Positions 15,478 to 29,077 of a DNA stretch of 64,000 bases are shown here, one piece after another. This DNA is from Microbulbifer agarilyticus (GTDB taxonomy: Bacteria > Pseudomonadota > Gammaproteobacteria > Pseudomonadales > Cellvibrionaceae). The notes beneath the pieces were generated by a model. That model did no database searches. It was not told the origin of the DNA and saw only the letters and a list, made by a program, of their open reading frames with translations. Position numbers and translations under genes: made by a program. Position 1 is the stretch's first letter; each line of letters opens with the position of its first letter. The stretch is taken from assembly GCF_020171345.1 (NCBI RefSeq), contig NZ_JAIUZM010000003.1:248001-312000 (forward strand), given 5' to 3'.

Positions 15478-17337
15478 ATGCAGCGCCTACCTGTTATCAC
15501 TGCGTTTGGGGGATTCAATCCTGCGGGTCGCAGTTCGTTTCACCGGGGCTACAAGCGCATGGTGCTGGATAGCCTCGCCACCGAGGAGCGAACCGATGTC
15601 CTGTCTGATCTCGCAGCCCTGATGGGCTTGCGCACCGGTGACGATGCTCAGGGGCCATTGGGTGCCGCGCTGGAGCAGCAGGTGCTGCAGGGCACCCTGG
15701 TGCGGGAGCTCGAGTCGCGTTTCTACGACTATCGCCAGTGCCACTTTCACCAGCCGGCTGCACTTTCAAATGCGGGTGGTTTCACCTTCGAAATGTCCGC
15801 GCGACAGCTCCCGAATCCGATTCCCGACGATTGGCAGGTGGAGCCGCTGGATAGCGGTCGCGTGCGGGTGCATGCTGGCGCCTTGTCGGTCATGCTCGAT
15901 AGCCATCGTGAAATCTCTGTTGCTTCTGCGGGCCAGTTGCCGACGGGCTTTGAGCCGGGCCAGAAGTACAATTCCCGGTTCCACCCGCGGGGTTTGCAGT
16001 TGGCGATTCTCGGCGCATCTGATGCAGTGCAGTCTCTGGGTATTGATTGGGACGCTGTCGCTGCGAAGGCGGGTCCCGATAAAATTTCCGTGTATGCCAG
16101 TTCCGCAATGAGTCAGTTGGACGCCAATGGTAATGGCGGCCTGCTGCAGTCGCGCCTGCGCGGCGGGCGTGTGAGCTCGAAGCAGTTGGCACTGGGTCTC
16201 ACCAGCATGCCCGCGGACTTTGTAAACGCCTATGTCCTGGGTAGCGTGGGTACTACCGGTGCGGTTGCCGGCGCCTGTGCAACGTATCTCTATAACCTGC
16301 GCGCTGCGGTAGAGGATATTCGCTGTGGCCGTGCACGGGTCGCCGTAGTGGGTGCCGCAGAGGCGCCGCTGGTGCCGGAAGTGGTGGATGGTTACACCAC
16401 CATGGGCGCACTCGCGAACCTGGATGGGTTGCGCAAAATTTTTGATGGTGAAATCGACTTCCGGCGTGCCAGTCGCCCATTTGGCAATAATTGCGGCTTT
16501 ACCCTGGGGGAGGGAAGCCAGTGGGCAGTGCTGATGGACGATGAGCTCGCGCTCGAGCTGGGCGCGCCGATTCATGGTGCAGTGGCCAACGTGTTCGTGA
16601 ATGCGGATGGGGCCAAGAAGTCCATTTCCGCACCCGGCCCCGGTAACTACCTCACCGTTGCCCGGGCAATGGCGGAAGCGCGGGCCATCCTAGGTGAAGA
16701 CAGCCTGCGTAACCGCAGCTTTGTTCAGGCCCACGGTTCCAGTACCCCACAGAACCGAGTCACGGAGTCGGCCATCTTTGACCGTCTTGCCGGCGCCTTT
16801 GGTATCGAGGCTTGGCCCGTGTGCGCGGTGAAAGCCTTTGTAGGGCACACCGTAGCGGCGGCCAGTGGCGATCAGTTGATCACCAGTCTGGGTATGTTCC
16901 GCCACGGTATTCTGCCGGGTATTACCACCATTGACCGTGTGGCCGACGATGTACACCATGAAAACCTCTCATTGTCGCTGGAGCATGTAGAGCGTGACCC
17001 CCAATCCCTGGATGTGGCCTTCCTCAACTCAAAAGGATTTGGTGGTAACAATGCAACGGCCAGTGTGCTGGCGCCCCATGTTACCGAGAGCATGCTGGCC
17101 AAACGCCACGGCCGGGCCGCGTTCACCGCATACCAGAAGCGCAATGAGGCTGTGACCGAGCAGGCTGCGGCCTATGATGCCAGGGCTAGCCGTGGCGATC
17201 TGAACGCGATCTACCGGTTCGGTGAGGGCCTGATTGATGAGTCGGCCATCGAGCTGGATGCCTATAGTCTCACGTTGCCAGATGGCGCTGGCGCTATTTC
17301 CCTGGAGTCAGAAAATCCCTTCGCGGATATGGTGTGA
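15478..17337 (+). CDS. fabY: Beta-ketoacyl-ACP synthase, FabY type
   Basis: 619 residues from the ATG at 15478, set by GGAGG at 15468-15472; the frame is open from 15430. It is longer than FabB/FabF (about 410). The condensing-enzyme triad is intact: Cys267 in AGACATYL, His419 in QAHGSSTPQN and His457 in VGHTVAAASGD. The length and C-terminal extension match FabY of Pseudomonas aeruginosa, which starts fatty-acid synthesis from acetyl-CoA and malonyl-ACP in place of FabH. Whether a fabH exists elsewhere in this genome cannot be seen. The gene lies upstream of fadBA on the same strand but is separated by 453 bp that carry independent regulatory signals. Confidence 0.8.
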   Translation: MQRLPVITAFGGFNPAGRSSFHRGYKRMVLDSLATEERTDVLSDLAALMGLRTGDDAQGPLGAALEQQVLQGTLVRELESRFYDYRQCHFHQPAALSNAGGFTFEMSARQLPNPIPDDWQVEPLDSGRVRVHAGALSVMLDSHREISVASAGQLPTGFEPGQKYNSRFHPRGLQLAILGASDAVQSLGIDWDAVAAKAGPDKISVYASSAMSQLDANGNGGLLQSRLRGGRVSSKQLALGLTSMPADFVNAYVLGSVGTTGAVAGACATYLYNLRAAVEDIRCGRARVAVVGAAEAPLVPEVVDGYTTMGALANLDGLRKIFDGEIDFRRASRPFGNNCGFTLGEGSQWAVLMDDELALELGAPIHGAVANVFVNADGAKKSISAPGPGNYLTVARAMAEARAILGEDSLRNRSFVQAHGSSTPQNRVTESAIFDRLAGAFGIEAWPVCAVKAFVGHTVAAASGDQLITSLGMFRHGILPGITTIDRVADDVHHENLSLSLEHVERDPQSLDVAFLNSKGFGGNNATASVLAPHVTESMLAKRHGRAAFTAYQKRNEAVTEQAAAYDARASRGDLNAIYRFGEGLIDESAIELDAYSLTLPDGAGAISLESENPFADMV

Positions 17338-17343
17338 CTTGTG

Positions 17344-17371
17344 CCTATTGCGCATTCGCCTGCGCGATAGG
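17344..17371 (+). terminator. Stem-loop downstream of fabY
   Basis: CCTATTGCGCA (17344-17354) pairs with TGCGCGATAGG (17361-17371) over 11 bp with one G-T wobble and a six-base loop. It starts six bases after the fabY stop. There is no T run, so it may be a Rho-linked or mRNA-stabilising hairpin rather than a full intrinsic terminator. Confidence 0.5.
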
Positions 17372-17603
17372 CCGGTAGCCGGCGGCTCCAGATGTCGCCG
17401 GTATCCTTTCCTTGCTGCGCGGTGGTCCTGTCTCCGCGCGTGTTTCCCGCTATGCTTCGGGGCGCAGATGCCGGTTGTCTGCGTGTTGCCTGTTCTTGAA
17501 ACAAATTCCTGACTTTATGAACGAATGGGTCAGATTTTGATCGGAATCCCTGCCTCACCACAATGTTTGCACCAAACCGGACAGTAGATATGGCAGAAAT
17601 GGT

Positions 17604-17634
17604 ATTCAAACACACGTTTGAATCTGGCTATACT
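17604..17634 (+). promoter_or_regulatory. PsrA-type operator overlapping the fadBA promoter
   Basis: ATTCAAACACACGTTTGAAT (17604-17623) is a palindrome with eight-base perfect arms and a four-base centre. It contains CAAAC-N4-GTTTG, the published consensus (G/C)AAAC-N2-4-GTTT(G/C) of PsrA, the TetR-family repressor of fadBA in Pseudomonas released by long-chain acyl ligands. A -10-like TATACT follows at 17629-17634, so the box covers the -35 zone. psrA itself is not in the window. Confidence 0.75.
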
Positions 17635-17790
17635 TGGCGCGTCGACTGATTTCGGACAATGCGTCATTAAGTGGTAACACTGGTATCGCACGCTGTCTGC
17701 GGCGAGTCCTATCTCAGTCTTGCACAACCCGACCCCCGGACCGGTACATTGTCGGCAATGACACCGGGTCACCAATCAATGAGGTCAATA

Positions 17791-21134
<3,344 letters not shown>

Positions 21135-21158
21135 GCCGCTCCGGCTTCCGTGCAAAAG

Positions 21159-21188
21159 ATGGGGCGCCCGTGGGCGCCCCATTTGTTT
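21159..21188 (+). terminator. Intrinsic terminator of fadBA
   Basis: ATGGGGCGCC (21159-21168) pairs perfectly with GGCGCCCCAT (21173-21182) around a four-base loop, followed by the T-rich TTGTTTT. It closes the fadBA operon. Confidence 0.88.
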
Positions 21189-21309
21189 TCAACGCACTTA
21201 TTGAAGCCCTGTGTCCTCTGTGGCACAATCTGCTCCCCTCGCTGGACGGCTAACCTGTTTTTTCTTAAAAAGGCAGGTAAATCAAAGAGTTATCCGCGAG
21301 TTTGGGTTT

Positions 21310-21394
<85 letters not shown>

Positions 21395-21591
21395 ATTAAA
21401 TATTTCGCAGTCCGTGTTCATTCGTTGCCCGCAGCGCCGATGTATGTCGCGTTTCGCAGGGTAGAGGTGGTGGCACGGGCTGTTTGTATTTGGCGGCCGG
21501 ATAACATTCGGCGTAACGCTAAGCGCTGGTGCTGGTTAGACATTTCCGTAGCCCGGCATTGTGTGAAGAGAAGAGTCTCACGAGGATTAAC

Positions 21592-22905
21592 ATGCAGGTT
21601 TCCATCGAAACAACTTCCGGACTGGAGCGTCGCTTAACGGTAAATTTGCCGGCAGAAGTGGTGGATAAGGAAGTTGATAAGCGCCTTCAGCAAGCGGCCA
21701 AGACCGTGCGCATCAACGGCTTCCGTAAAGGCAAGGTGCCGATGAAGGTTGTACGTCAGCGTTTTGGTGCCGGTGTTCGTCAAGAAGTGCTGGGCGAGGT
21801 AATGAGCCGTTCTTTCTACGACGCGGTTCAGAAGGAGCAGGTAAAGCCTGCCGGCCAGCCGAGCATCGAAGCTAAAAATGTAACTCCGGGTGAAAACCTG
21901 GAATACGTAGCGACCTTCGAAGTTTACCCGGAAGTTGCTCTGACCGATCTGGCGGAAGTCGCTGTTGAGCGCCCGACCGCTGAAGTAACTGATAAAGACG
22001 TCGACAACATGATCGACGTACTGCGCAAGCAGCAGTCCGGTTGGAAAGAAACCAAGCGCAAGGCGCAGAAGGGCGACCGCGTTACCATCGACTTCGTTGG
22101 CCGCAAAGATGGCGAAGAGTTCGAAGGTGGTAAGGCTGAAGGTCAGCAGCTGGTTCTGGGCTCCGGTAGTATGATTCCGGGCTTCGAAGACGGCATTCTG
22201 GGTATGAAACCGGGTGAAGAGAAAGAAGTGGAAGTGACCTTCCCGGAAGACTACCAGGCGGAAAACCTGAAAGGTGCCGAGGCGGTGTTCACCATCAAGG
22301 TAACTGCTTCTGAAAAGCCTGAGCTGCCTGAACTGAATGATGAATTCTTTGCTGGCTACGGTGTAGCCGAAGGTGGCGAAGAGAAGTTCCGCGAAGAAGT
22401 ACGCGGTAACATGGAGCGTGAGCTGAAGAATGCTGCGCTGAACAAGGTCAAGACCCAGGTCATGGACCAATTGTTCGAGAAGCATCAGGTGGAAATCCCT
22501 GCGGCGCTGGTTGCCGGTGAAGTTCAGACTCTGCGTGGCCAGATGGTTCAGCAGTTCGGTGGTCAGATCAATCCGGAAGACGCTGCAAAAATGCTGCCGG
22601 ACACCATGTTCGAAGATCAGGCGAAGCGTCGCGTTGTTCTCGGTCTGGTGGTTGGTGAGATCGTCAAGGAAAACAAACTGTCTGTTGATGCGGACCGCGT
22701 AAAGGCAAAAGTTGAAGAACTGGCGTCTACCTATCAGCAACCGGAAGAAGTCGTTGAGTACTACTTCAACAACCGCGAGTTGCTGGCTGGCGTTGAGTCT
22801 GTAGTGCTGGAAGACCAAGTTGTTGATTTCGTCCTGGATAAGGCGAAAGTCAGCGAAGTTGAAAGCAGCTACGACGACGTGATCAAGCCGCAAAAGCAAG
22901 CTTGA
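21592..22905 (+). CDS. tig: Trigger factor
   Basis: 437 residues from the ATG at 21592 (MQVSIETTSGLERRLTVNLP), behind GAGGA. The N-terminal ribosome-binding signature GFRKGKVP is at about residues 44-51; the FKBP-like isomerase domain is in the middle (GDRVTIDFVGRKDGEEFEGG, MIPGFEDGILGM), and the helical chaperone arms follow. It docks at the ribosomal exit tunnel (L23) and holds nascent chains. It heads the conserved cluster tig-clpP-clpX-lon-hupB-ppiD. A terminator at 22930-22954 separates it from clpP. Confidence 0.97.
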   Translation: MQVSIETTSGLERRLTVNLPAEVVDKEVDKRLQQAAKTVRINGFRKGKVPMKVVRQRFGAGVRQEVLGEVMSRSFYDAVQKEQVKPAGQPSIEAKNVTPGENLEYVATFEVYPEVALTDLAEVAVERPTAEVTDKDVDNMIDVLRKQQSGWKETKRKAQKGDRVTIDFVGRKDGEEFEGGKAEGQQLVLGSGSMIPGFEDGILGMKPGEEKEVEVTFPEDYQAENLKGAEAVFTIKVTASEKPELPELNDEFFAGYGVAEGGEEKFREEVRGNMERELKNAALNKVKTQVMDQLFEKHQVEIPAALVAGEVQTLRGQMVQQFGGQINPEDAAKMLPDTMFEDQAKRRVVLGLVVGEIVKENKLSVDADRVKAKVEELASTYQQPEEVVEYYFNNRELLAGVESVVLEDQVVDFVLDKAKVSEVESSYDDVIKPQKQA

Positions 22906-22929
22906 TTCGCACGCGTATGCAGTTGCAAG

Positions 22930-22954
22930 CGGCCACCTTCGGGTGGCCGTTTTT
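22930..22954 (+). terminator. Intrinsic terminator of tig
   Basis: CGGCCACC (22930-22937), a TTCG tetraloop, and GGTGGCCG (22942-22949) form a perfect 8-bp stem followed by TTTTTG. UUCG loops are especially stable. Confidence 0.92.
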
Positions 22955-23099
22955 GTTTGTGCGAGATGCTGTGAGTCAATCTGGCATTATCGCCGCCGAG
23001 CAGTTAAGCTCAGGTTGAACAAATTTTTCAGAAGTGTGTTTTTTTTGAGCACATGCGTTCTGACCCGCCTAATACGCCGAAAAAGGAAGCATCGTATCC

Positions 23100-23744
23100 A
23101 TGGCATATATTGATCGTCCTAGTAGTTCCCAAGACATTCTTGCCACCGGCGGCCTGGTGCCGATGGTGGTAGAGCAGACCGCCAGAGGGGAGCGTTCGTT
23201 TGATATTTATTCCCGTCTACTGAAAGAGCGCGTGATCTTTCTGGTCGGGCCGGTAGAAGACCATATGGCAAACCTGGTTGTGGCCCAGCTGCTGTTCCTG
23301 GAAGCCGAAAACCCGGACAAAGATATCCATTTGTATATTAATTCGCCAGGTGGGTCGGTGACTGCAGGCATGTCGATTTACGACACCATGCAATTTATCA
23401 AGCCCGACGTGAGCACCATGTGTATTGGGCAGGCGTGCAGCATGGGTGCTTTCCTGTTGACCGCCGGTGCAGAAGGGAAGCGTTACGCCACACCGAACTC
23501 GCGGGTAATGATTCACCAGCCGAGCGGCGGGGCACAGGGGCAGGCCTCGGATATTCATATTCACGCCCAGGAAATCCTCAAGATTCGTGCACGCCTCAAC
23601 GAGCTTATGGCCCATCACACCGGCCGTACTGTAGCGGAAATTGAGCGCGACACAGACCGGGATCGCTTCCTCAGCGCGGATGAAGCTAAGGAGTACGGCC
23701 TGGTGGACCAGGTATTGGCGCATCGCCAGGGCTTAGCCAAGTAA
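23100..23744 (+). CDS. clpP: ATP-dependent Clp protease proteolytic subunit
   Basis: 214 residues with the complete serine-protease triad: Ser114 in [11 protein letters not shown], His139 in [10 protein letters not shown] and Asp188 in DTDRDRF. The N-terminal 15-25 residues are the usual processed propeptide. ClpP forms a double-ring barrel that degrades substrates unfolded by ClpX or ClpA. AAGGAAG stands ahead of the ATG. It is followed by clpX after 226 bp that may contain a separate promoter. Confidence 0.97.
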   Translation: MAYIDRPSSSQDILATGGLVPMVVEQTARGERSFDIYSRLLKERVIFLVGPVEDHMANLVVAQLLFLEAENPDKDIHLYINSPGGSVTAGMSIYDTMQFIKPDVSTMCIGQACSMGAFLLTAGAEGKRYATPNSRVMIHQPSGGAQGQASDIHIHAQEILKIRARLNELMAHHTGRTVAEIERDTDRDRFLSADEAKEYGLVDQVLAHRQGLAK

Positions 23745-23970
23745 CACCTGAACGTTATCTGGCACGCACTTATTCCCCAAAATTACCCCGGGTAGGGGAG
23801 TGATGTTCCGCGACCGCTGTGCACTGCGCGCAGTTGTTGCGGTATGTCGCTGAGCCTCTACTCCGGTAGAGAACAAAAAAGCTTGAAAAACCTGCCAAAA
23901 GACCGCATCTTGATTACGAACCCCTTTTGCCACCGCATTTTGGCTGGCTGTCAGAGCACGGAGTACTTAG

Positions 23971-25254
23971 ATGACTGATAAGAACAGCGGAGAAGATAAC
24001 GGCAAACTCCTTTACTGTTCCTTCTGTGGCAAGAGCCAGCAAGAAGTACGCAAGCTGATTGCAGGCCCTTCTGTATACATCTGTGACGAGTGCGTTGAGC
24101 TCTGCACCGATATCATTCGCGAGGAAGTGCAGGAATCTGTCGAAGGTGACGATTCTCGCCTGCCTACACCTCAGGAAATTACCGAGATTCTTGACCAGTA
24201 CGTAATTGGTCAGGCGCGTGCCAAAAAGGTACTGGCGGTCGCGGTATACAACCATTACAAGCGTTTGCGCACCAGCAAGGGCGTGAAAGGCAAAGATGAC
24301 GTTGAACTGGGCAAGTCCAACATCCTACTGGTAGGCCCTACTGGTAGTGGTAAGACCCTGTTGGCGGAAACCCTTGCCCGCCTGTTGAATGTGCCGTTTA
24401 CCATCGCGGACGCCACCACCCTCACCGAAGCCGGTTACGTGGGTGAAGATGTTGAGAACATCATTCAGAAGCTGCTGCAAAAGTGTGATTACGATGTAGA
24501 GAAGGCCCAGCAGGGTATCGTTTACATCGATGAAATTGACAAAATTTCCCGCAAATCCGACAACCCCTCGATCACCCGGGATGTTTCCGGTGAGGGTGTA
24601 CAGCAGGCACTGCTGAAATTGATTGAGGGCACGGTTGCCTCGGTACCGCCTCAGGGTGGCCGTAAGCATCCACAGCAGGAATTCCTGCAGGTAGACACCT
24701 CCAATATCCTGTTTATCTGTGGCGGTGCTTTTGCTGGTCTGGATAAAGTCATCCGCGACCGCTCAGAAAAAGGTGGCATCGGTTTCTCTGCCGAGGTCAA
24801 ATCCAAAGATAGCAACAGCAACTTTGGTGAAGTGTTGCTGGATCTGGAGCCGGAAGACTTGGTGCGTTACGGGTTGATCCCGGAGTTTGTTGGCCGCCTG
24901 CCGGTGACCGCGACACTCGAGGAACTGAATCGCGCTGCGCTTGTACAAATTCTGACCGAGCCGCGCAACGCGTTGACCAAGCAATATGGCAAGTTGTTCG
25001 ACATGGAAGGGGTTGAGCTGGACTTCCGTCCGGATGCCCTGGACGCTGTCGCAACCAAGGCCATGGAGCGAAAGACCGGTGCACGTGGTTTGCGCTCGAT
25101 CATGGAGTCGGTATTGCTCGAAACCATGTACGACATTCCATCCATGGATAACGTTGCGAAAGTCGTAATTGACGAGGCAGTGATCAAAGGTGAGTCGGCC
25201 CCCCTGCTGGTATATGAGCAGGTGGAAGCCCAGAAAGCCGCGCCGGAAGAGTAA
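23971..25254 (+). CDS. clpX: ATP-dependent Clp protease ATP-binding subunit ClpX
   Basis: 427 residues. A C4 zinc-binding domain opens the protein (CSFCGKS and CDECVELC), followed by the AAA+ core with Walker A GPTGSGKT near residue 120, Walker [11 protein letters not shown], sensor regions and a GYVGEDVE pore loop. The IGF-type ClpP-binding loop is visible as [10 protein letters not shown]. ClpX unfolds tagged substrates and feeds ClpP. A terminator follows at 25293-25317. Confidence 0.98.
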   Translation: MTDKNSGEDNGKLLYCSFCGKSQQEVRKLIAGPSVYICDECVELCTDIIREEVQESVEGDDSRLPTPQEITEILDQYVIGQARAKKVLAVAVYNHYKRLRTSKGVKGKDDVELGKSNILLVGPTGSGKTLLAETLARLLNVPFTIADATTLTEAGYVGEDVENIIQKLLQKCDYDVEKAQQGIVYIDEIDKISRKSDNPSITRDVSGEGVQQALLKLIEGTVASVPPQGGRKHPQQEFLQVDTSNILFICGGAFAGLDKVIRDRSEKGGIGFSAEVKSKDSNSNFGEVLLDLEPEDLVRYGLIPEFVGRLPVTATLEELNRAALVQILTEPRNALTKQYGKLFDMEGVELDFRPDALDAVATKAMERKTGARGLRSIMESVLLETMYDIPSMDNVAKVVIDEAVIKGESAPLLVYEQVEAQKAAPEE

Positions 25255-25292
25255 ATCCTTCCGCGCTGATCACACCGCCTTTCGGCACAAAG

Positions 25293-25317
25293 AAAGCCCC
25301 AGTTTGGGGCTTTTTTT
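25293..25317 (+). terminator. Intrinsic terminator of clpX
   Basis: AAAGCCCC (25293-25300) pairs with GGGGCTTT (25306-25313) around AGTTT, followed by further T residues. Confidence 0.9.
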
Positions 25318-25646
25318 GTGCCCGTGAGGTGGCGCCTGATTCACGCGGTCGCCAGTCGAGTTTCCAGGCACTTTCCGAGGCTAGATTTTCGCTGTCTGGA
25401 TAGTTTTTGTTCTATGTCTGCGGCGTCATAGAGAACTTGGGTTTTGTGCAACCATCGTCAAGTCGCCGAAATTAAACTAATTTTGCTGCGTGCGACGGCG
25501 TGGACTTGTTATTCTGGGCGACGCCCCCACCTTAGCTGTTGAACTGGCACAAGTCGTATCGGGCGTCCGCACTGGAGGCGACGCAGCAGATACGTTGACG
25601 CTGCCAATCTGGCGGCGCAGGCCGCCTGAAGGCCGAGAGGAGTTAT
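25318..25646. other. Intergenic region upstream of lon
   Basis: About 330 bp between the clpX terminator and lon. It holds a GC-rich hairpin GGCGGC-GCAG-GCCGCC at 25611-25626 directly before the lon Shine-Dalgarno GAGGAG, which could affect translation. I looked for a sigma-32 promoter; the best CTTGGG element lacks a correctly spaced -10. No coding frame is convincing. Confidence 0.45.
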
Positions 25647-28052
25647 ATGGACCAGCCATCCGAGACCTTGAACGAATACCCCCTGCTGCCACTGCGAGAT
25701 GTAGTGGTCTACCCGCATATGGTGATCCCGCTGTTTGTCGGTCGAGAGAAATCCATCGATGCGCTGGAAGACGCGATGCGCAGCGACAAGCAAGTGCTGC
25801 TCGTGGCACAGCGGCAGGCGTCGGAAGACGACCCCGGTGCGGACGATGTGTATCGTGTGGGCACCGTGGCGAGCGTACTGCAATTACTCAAGCTGCCCGA
25901 CGGCACCGTCAAGGTCCTGGTGGAGGGTGGCCACCGAGTGAAAGTTGAGGAGATTCAGGAAGGCGAGGGGCATTACCGCGCCACTGTATCCCCGATTGAA
26001 TCGGAAGAGCTCTCCGAGGCGGAAGCGGAGGCGCTGGTGCGCTCTGCCATGTCACAGTTCGAGCAATACGTTAGTGTCAGTAAAAAAGTGCCCAATGAGG
26101 TAATGACCTCCCTGTCCGGTATCGATGAGCCGGGCCGTCTGGCTGACACCATCGCTGCACATATGTCGCTGGATCTCGCGCAAAAACAGGAATTATTGGA
26201 AACCATCAGCGTTAAGCAGCGCCTCGAGCACCTGCTGGGGTTGATGGATTCAGAGATCGACCTGATCCAGGTGGAAAAGCGCATTCGCGGTCGCGTGAAG
26301 AAGCAGATGGAAAAAAGCCAGCGCGAGTACTACCTGAATGAGCAGATGAAGGCGATTCAAAAAGAGTTGGGCGAGATCACCGAAGAGCCCAACGAAATTG
26401 AAGAACTTGAGAAGAAAATTGCCGATTCCGGCATGTCTACCGAGGCGGAAAAGAAAACCCGCGCGGAACTGGGCAAGCTGAAAATGATGTCGCCCATGTC
26501 TGCGGAAGCTTCCGTGCTGCGCAGTTACATCGACTGGATGTTGAGTGTGCCCTGGAAGAAGGCCAGCCGCGTGCGCCATGACCTGATCAAGGCGGAAGAG
26601 ATTCTGAACAAGGATCACTACGGCCTCGAAGAGGTGAAAGAGCGTATTCTGGAATACCTCGCCGTGCAGAAACGCGTGAAAAAGGTGAAGGGTCCAATTC
26701 TGTGTTTAGTTGGGCCGCCCGGGGTGGGTAAAACCTCACTCGGGGAGTCGATCGCACGCGCGACCAATCGCAAGTATGTGCGTATGGCGCTCGGTGGTGT
26801 GCGCGATGAGGCCGAGATTCGTGGTCACCGTAGAACCTACATTGGCTCGCTGCCTGGTAAGTTGATTCAGAAAATTTCCAAGGTCGGGGTGAAAAACCCG
26901 CTATTCCTGCTGGATGAAATCGACAAGATGGGTATGGATCACCGCGGTGATCCGGCATCTGCTTTGCTCGAGGTGTTGGACCCGGAGCAGAACAAGTCTT
27001 TCAACGATCACTATCTGGAAGTGGACTACGACCTCTCCGATGTGATGTTCGTGTGTACTTCGAACTCGATGAATATTCCCGGCCCCTTGTTGGACCGTAT
27101 GGAAGTGATTCGAATTCCTGGATATACCGAAGATGAAAAGTTGAATATTGCCCAGCGCTATCTGATTCCCAAGCAACGTAAAAATGCTGGCTTGAAGCCC
27201 GAGGAATTGGAAATCACCGATGAGGTGGTTCGCGATGTTGTTCGCTATTACACGCGCGAGGCGGGTGTACGCGGGCTGGATCGTGAAATGGCAAAAATTT
27301 GCCGCAAGGTCGTCACCGAGCATGTGCGCAAATCCACCACCAACAAGGTGGTGATCAAGCAGGATCAGCTGGAAGACCTGTTGGGCGTGCGCAAATTCGA
27401 TTACGGTCGCGCGGAAGAGGAAAACAAGATCGGTCAGGTGACAGGACTTGCCTGGACTGAAGTCGGTGGCGAGTTGCTCACGATCGAGTCCTCAGCCGTC
27501 CCCGGCAAAGGGCGTGTGATCAAGACCGGTTCTCTCGGTGATGTGATGCAGGAGTCGATTCAGGCTGCGCTCACTGTGGTGCGCGCGCGCGCTCAGTCAC
27601 TGGGTATCGCTCCCGACTTCCACGAAACGCGCGACATTCATATCCACGTTCCTGAGGGTGCCACGCCCAAAGATGGGCCTTCAGCGGGTATCGCGATGTG
27701 CACCGCATTGGCGTCGGTACTGACCGATATTCCCGTGCGTGCCGATGTGGCAATGACCGGTGAAATTACCTTGCGCGGTGAAGTGTTGCGTATTGGCGGC
27801 CTGAAGGAAAAGTTACTGGCTGCGCACCGTGGTGGTATCAAAACGGTACTGATCCCGGCGGACAACGAGCGTGACCTCAAGGATATCCCTGACAATATTC
27901 AACAGGACCTGGTGATCAAGCCGGTGAAGTGGATTGATCAGGTGTTTGAATACGCGCTGGAATCGGTGCCCAACGCGCTGAGTGATGAAGAGTATTCCGC
28001 GTTACAGAAAAAGGCGGATGAGCGCTCCCAGCGTTCTGTTCAGACTCACTGA
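25647..28052 (+). CDS. lon: ATP-dependent protease Lon (La)
   Basis: 801 residues. It has the N-terminal LON substrate-binding domain ([23 protein letters not shown]), a coiled-coil region, the AAA+ module with Walker [10 protein letters not shown] and Walker [12 protein letters not shown], and the C-terminal protease domain with the catalytic Ser in [11 protein letters not shown] and Lys in [12 protein letters not shown]. The homohexamer degrades misfolded and regulatory proteins in the cytosol. GAGGAG is located properly before the ATG. The cluster order clpX-lon-hupB is conserved in Gammaproteobacteria. A terminator hairpin follows at 28101-28136. Confidence 0.98.
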   Translation: MDQPSETLNEYPLLPLRDVVVYPHMVIPLFVGREKSIDALEDAMRSDKQVLLVAQRQASEDDPGADDVYRVGTVASVLQLLKLPDGTVKVLVEGGHRVKVEEIQEGEGHYRATVSPIESEELSEAEAEALVRSAMSQFEQYVSVSKKVPNEVMTSLSGIDEPGRLADTIAAHMSLDLAQKQELLETISVKQRLEHLLGLMDSEIDLIQVEKRIRGRVKKQMEKSQREYYLNEQMKAIQKELGEITEEPNEIEELEKKIADSGMSTEAEKKTRAELGKLKMMSPMSAEASVLRSYIDWMLSVPWKKASRVRHDLIKAEEILNKDHYGLEEVKERILEYLAVQKRVKKVKGPILCLVGPPGVGKTSLGESIARATNRKYVRMALGGVRDEAEIRGHRRTYIGSLPGKLIQKISKVGVKNPLFLLDEIDKMGMDHRGDPASALLEVLDPEQNKSFNDHYLEVDYDLSDVMFVCTSNSMNIPGPLLDRMEVIRIPGYTEDEKLNIAQRYLIPKQRKNAGLKPEELEITDEVVRDVVRYYTREAGVRGLDREMAKICRKVVTEHVRKSTTNKVVIKQDQLEDLLGVRKFDYGRAEEENKIGQVTGLAWTEVGGELLTIESSAVPGKGRVIKTGSLGDVMQESIQAALTVVRARAQSLGIAPDFHETRDIHIHVPEGATPKDGPSAGIAMCTALASVLTDIPVRADVAMTGEITLRGEVLRIGGLKEKLLAAHRGGIKTVLIPADNERDLKDIPDNIQQDLVIKPVKWIDQVFEYALESVPNALSDEEYSALQKKADERSQRSVQTH

Positions 28053-28100
28053 TCGCCTGGCATGCTCTATCGATCATAACTTGACCTGATTTTTACCCTG

Positions 28101-28136
28101 CGACCTACCGCTTAATGGAAAGCGGTAGGTCGTTTT
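28101..28136 (+). terminator. Intrinsic terminator of lon
   Basis: CGACCTACCGCTT (28101-28113) pairs perfectly over 13 bp with AAGCGGTAGGTCG (28120-28132), followed by TTTT. Confidence 0.9.
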
Positions 28137-28614
28137 GGTGTTCAGTTTGTTGAAGTTTTGAACGATTTTTTCGGTGCTGTGTATTTCCCGCTCGACTGTC
28201 GCTTCTCTGTTAAACAGATGACAGTTACTTGCCGCTAAGTTTGCACAAAAAACCATTGAAACGTTGGTATCAAGTCGCTTAGAGTACGCCGCCGGGCGTT
28301 GCGGGCGGTCAAAAAATAGGCTTGCCGGCCGTTGACTGAACAAGTGTGGCTTAAAAGTGTCAAACTGCCCGCAAAGCCGCATGGTTCCTTGACCCACTAA
28401 CAGGCAGTTGGTATAAAACGTGGCTTGTTGTGCTACGGGGGAACAGCAGTCGATTGGTAAATCCGCTGCGAAAAAATACTTGATTGCACCTTGTTATTCA
28501 GGGATGCAACAGACCTGACGAACACATCTGGAATTGAACTCTGGGAACTACTTCCAGATTCAGAATCTAATTACATAGACCATTTAGACCTAGAAAAGAA
28601 TAGAGGGATATAGC
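28137..28614. other. Intergenic region upstream of hupB
   Basis: About 480 bp without a convincing gene. It has AT-rich patches and two small dyads near the hupB start: TTGCA/TGCAA around 28493-28508 and TCTGGAA (28527-28533) with TTCCAGA (28552-28558), the latter able to form a leader hairpin. Promoter elements could not be assigned with confidence. Confidence 0.4.
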
Positions 28615-28887
28615 GTGAATAAGTCCGAACTGATTGAAGCCATTGCCGCGTCTGCTGACATTCCTAAGGCAGCTGCTGGCCGTGCTCTGGACGCCATGGT
28701 TGACAGCATTACCGACGCTCTGAAAAAAGGCGATCAGGTTGCTCTGGTTGGCTTTGGTACCTTCGCTGTCAAAGAGCGCGCTGCGCGCACTGGTCGCAAC
28801 CCGCGCACCGGCGACCCGATCGAAATCGCTGCCGCTAAGATCCCGAACTTCAAAGCTGGTAAAGCTTTGAAAGACGCGGTGAACTAA
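28615..28887 (+). CDS. hupB: DNA-binding protein HU-beta
   Basis: 90 residues, the normal HU length, starting at GTG with AGAGGG upstream. It carries the helical dimerisation half ([21 protein letters not shown]) and the DNA-gripping arm signature [31 protein letters not shown] with the intercalating Pro. HU bends and compacts DNA as a dimer. The lon-hupB-ppiD order matches enterobacteria and pseudomonads. Confidence 0.97.
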   Translation: MNKSELIEAIAASADIPKAAAGRALDAMVDSITDALKKGDQVALVGFGTFAVKERAARTGRNPRTGDPIEIAAAKIPNFKAGKALKDAVN

Positions 28888-28913
28888 GAAGCTTTGTAAA
28901 AAATGCTTCAAAG

Positions 28914-28941
28914 AGGCGTATCACTTGGATGCGCCTTTTTT
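28914..28941 (+). terminator. Intrinsic terminator of hupB
   Basis: AGGCGTATC (28914-28922) pairs with GATGCGCCT (28928-28936) with one T-G wobble, and a run of six T follows. It lies 27 bases after the hupB stop. Confidence 0.85.
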
Positions 28942-29077
28942 GTTTCTGAAAGATTGAAATCGGAATCAGGATCAACGGGATGTTTCCCTGATCAGCACGC
29001 AGAACCTAGTTTGTGCTGAAATAAGAATAACTATTGATCCGGTGGTGTACAGACAAGAGTTAATTTCGGAGCTGGAT

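Larger units (their letters stand above)
17338..17790 (+). other. Regulatory intergenic region between fabY and fadB
   Basis: The 453-bp gap has a stem-loop just after the fabY stop (17344-17371) and a 20-bp palindrome with a -10-like TATACT (17604-17634). The fadB Shine-Dalgarno GAGG is at 17781-17784. The fadB frame stays open upstream to 17671, but that extension has no similarity to FadB. Transcription from the proposed promoter gives a leader of about 150 bases. Confidence 0.55.

Noticed and set aside
21634-22899. 421-codon open frame antisense to tig
   Set aside because: Fully contained in the trigger factor gene and compositionally a codon mirror of it.
23045-23090. Possible sigma-32 promoter for clpP
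   Set aside because: TTTTGAG and CCCGCCTAAT match the consensus too poorly to call.
25420-25480. Possible sigma-32 promoter for lon
   Set aside because: CTTGGG is followed by CCATCG at too short a spacing, and the -10 lacks the CCCCAT core.
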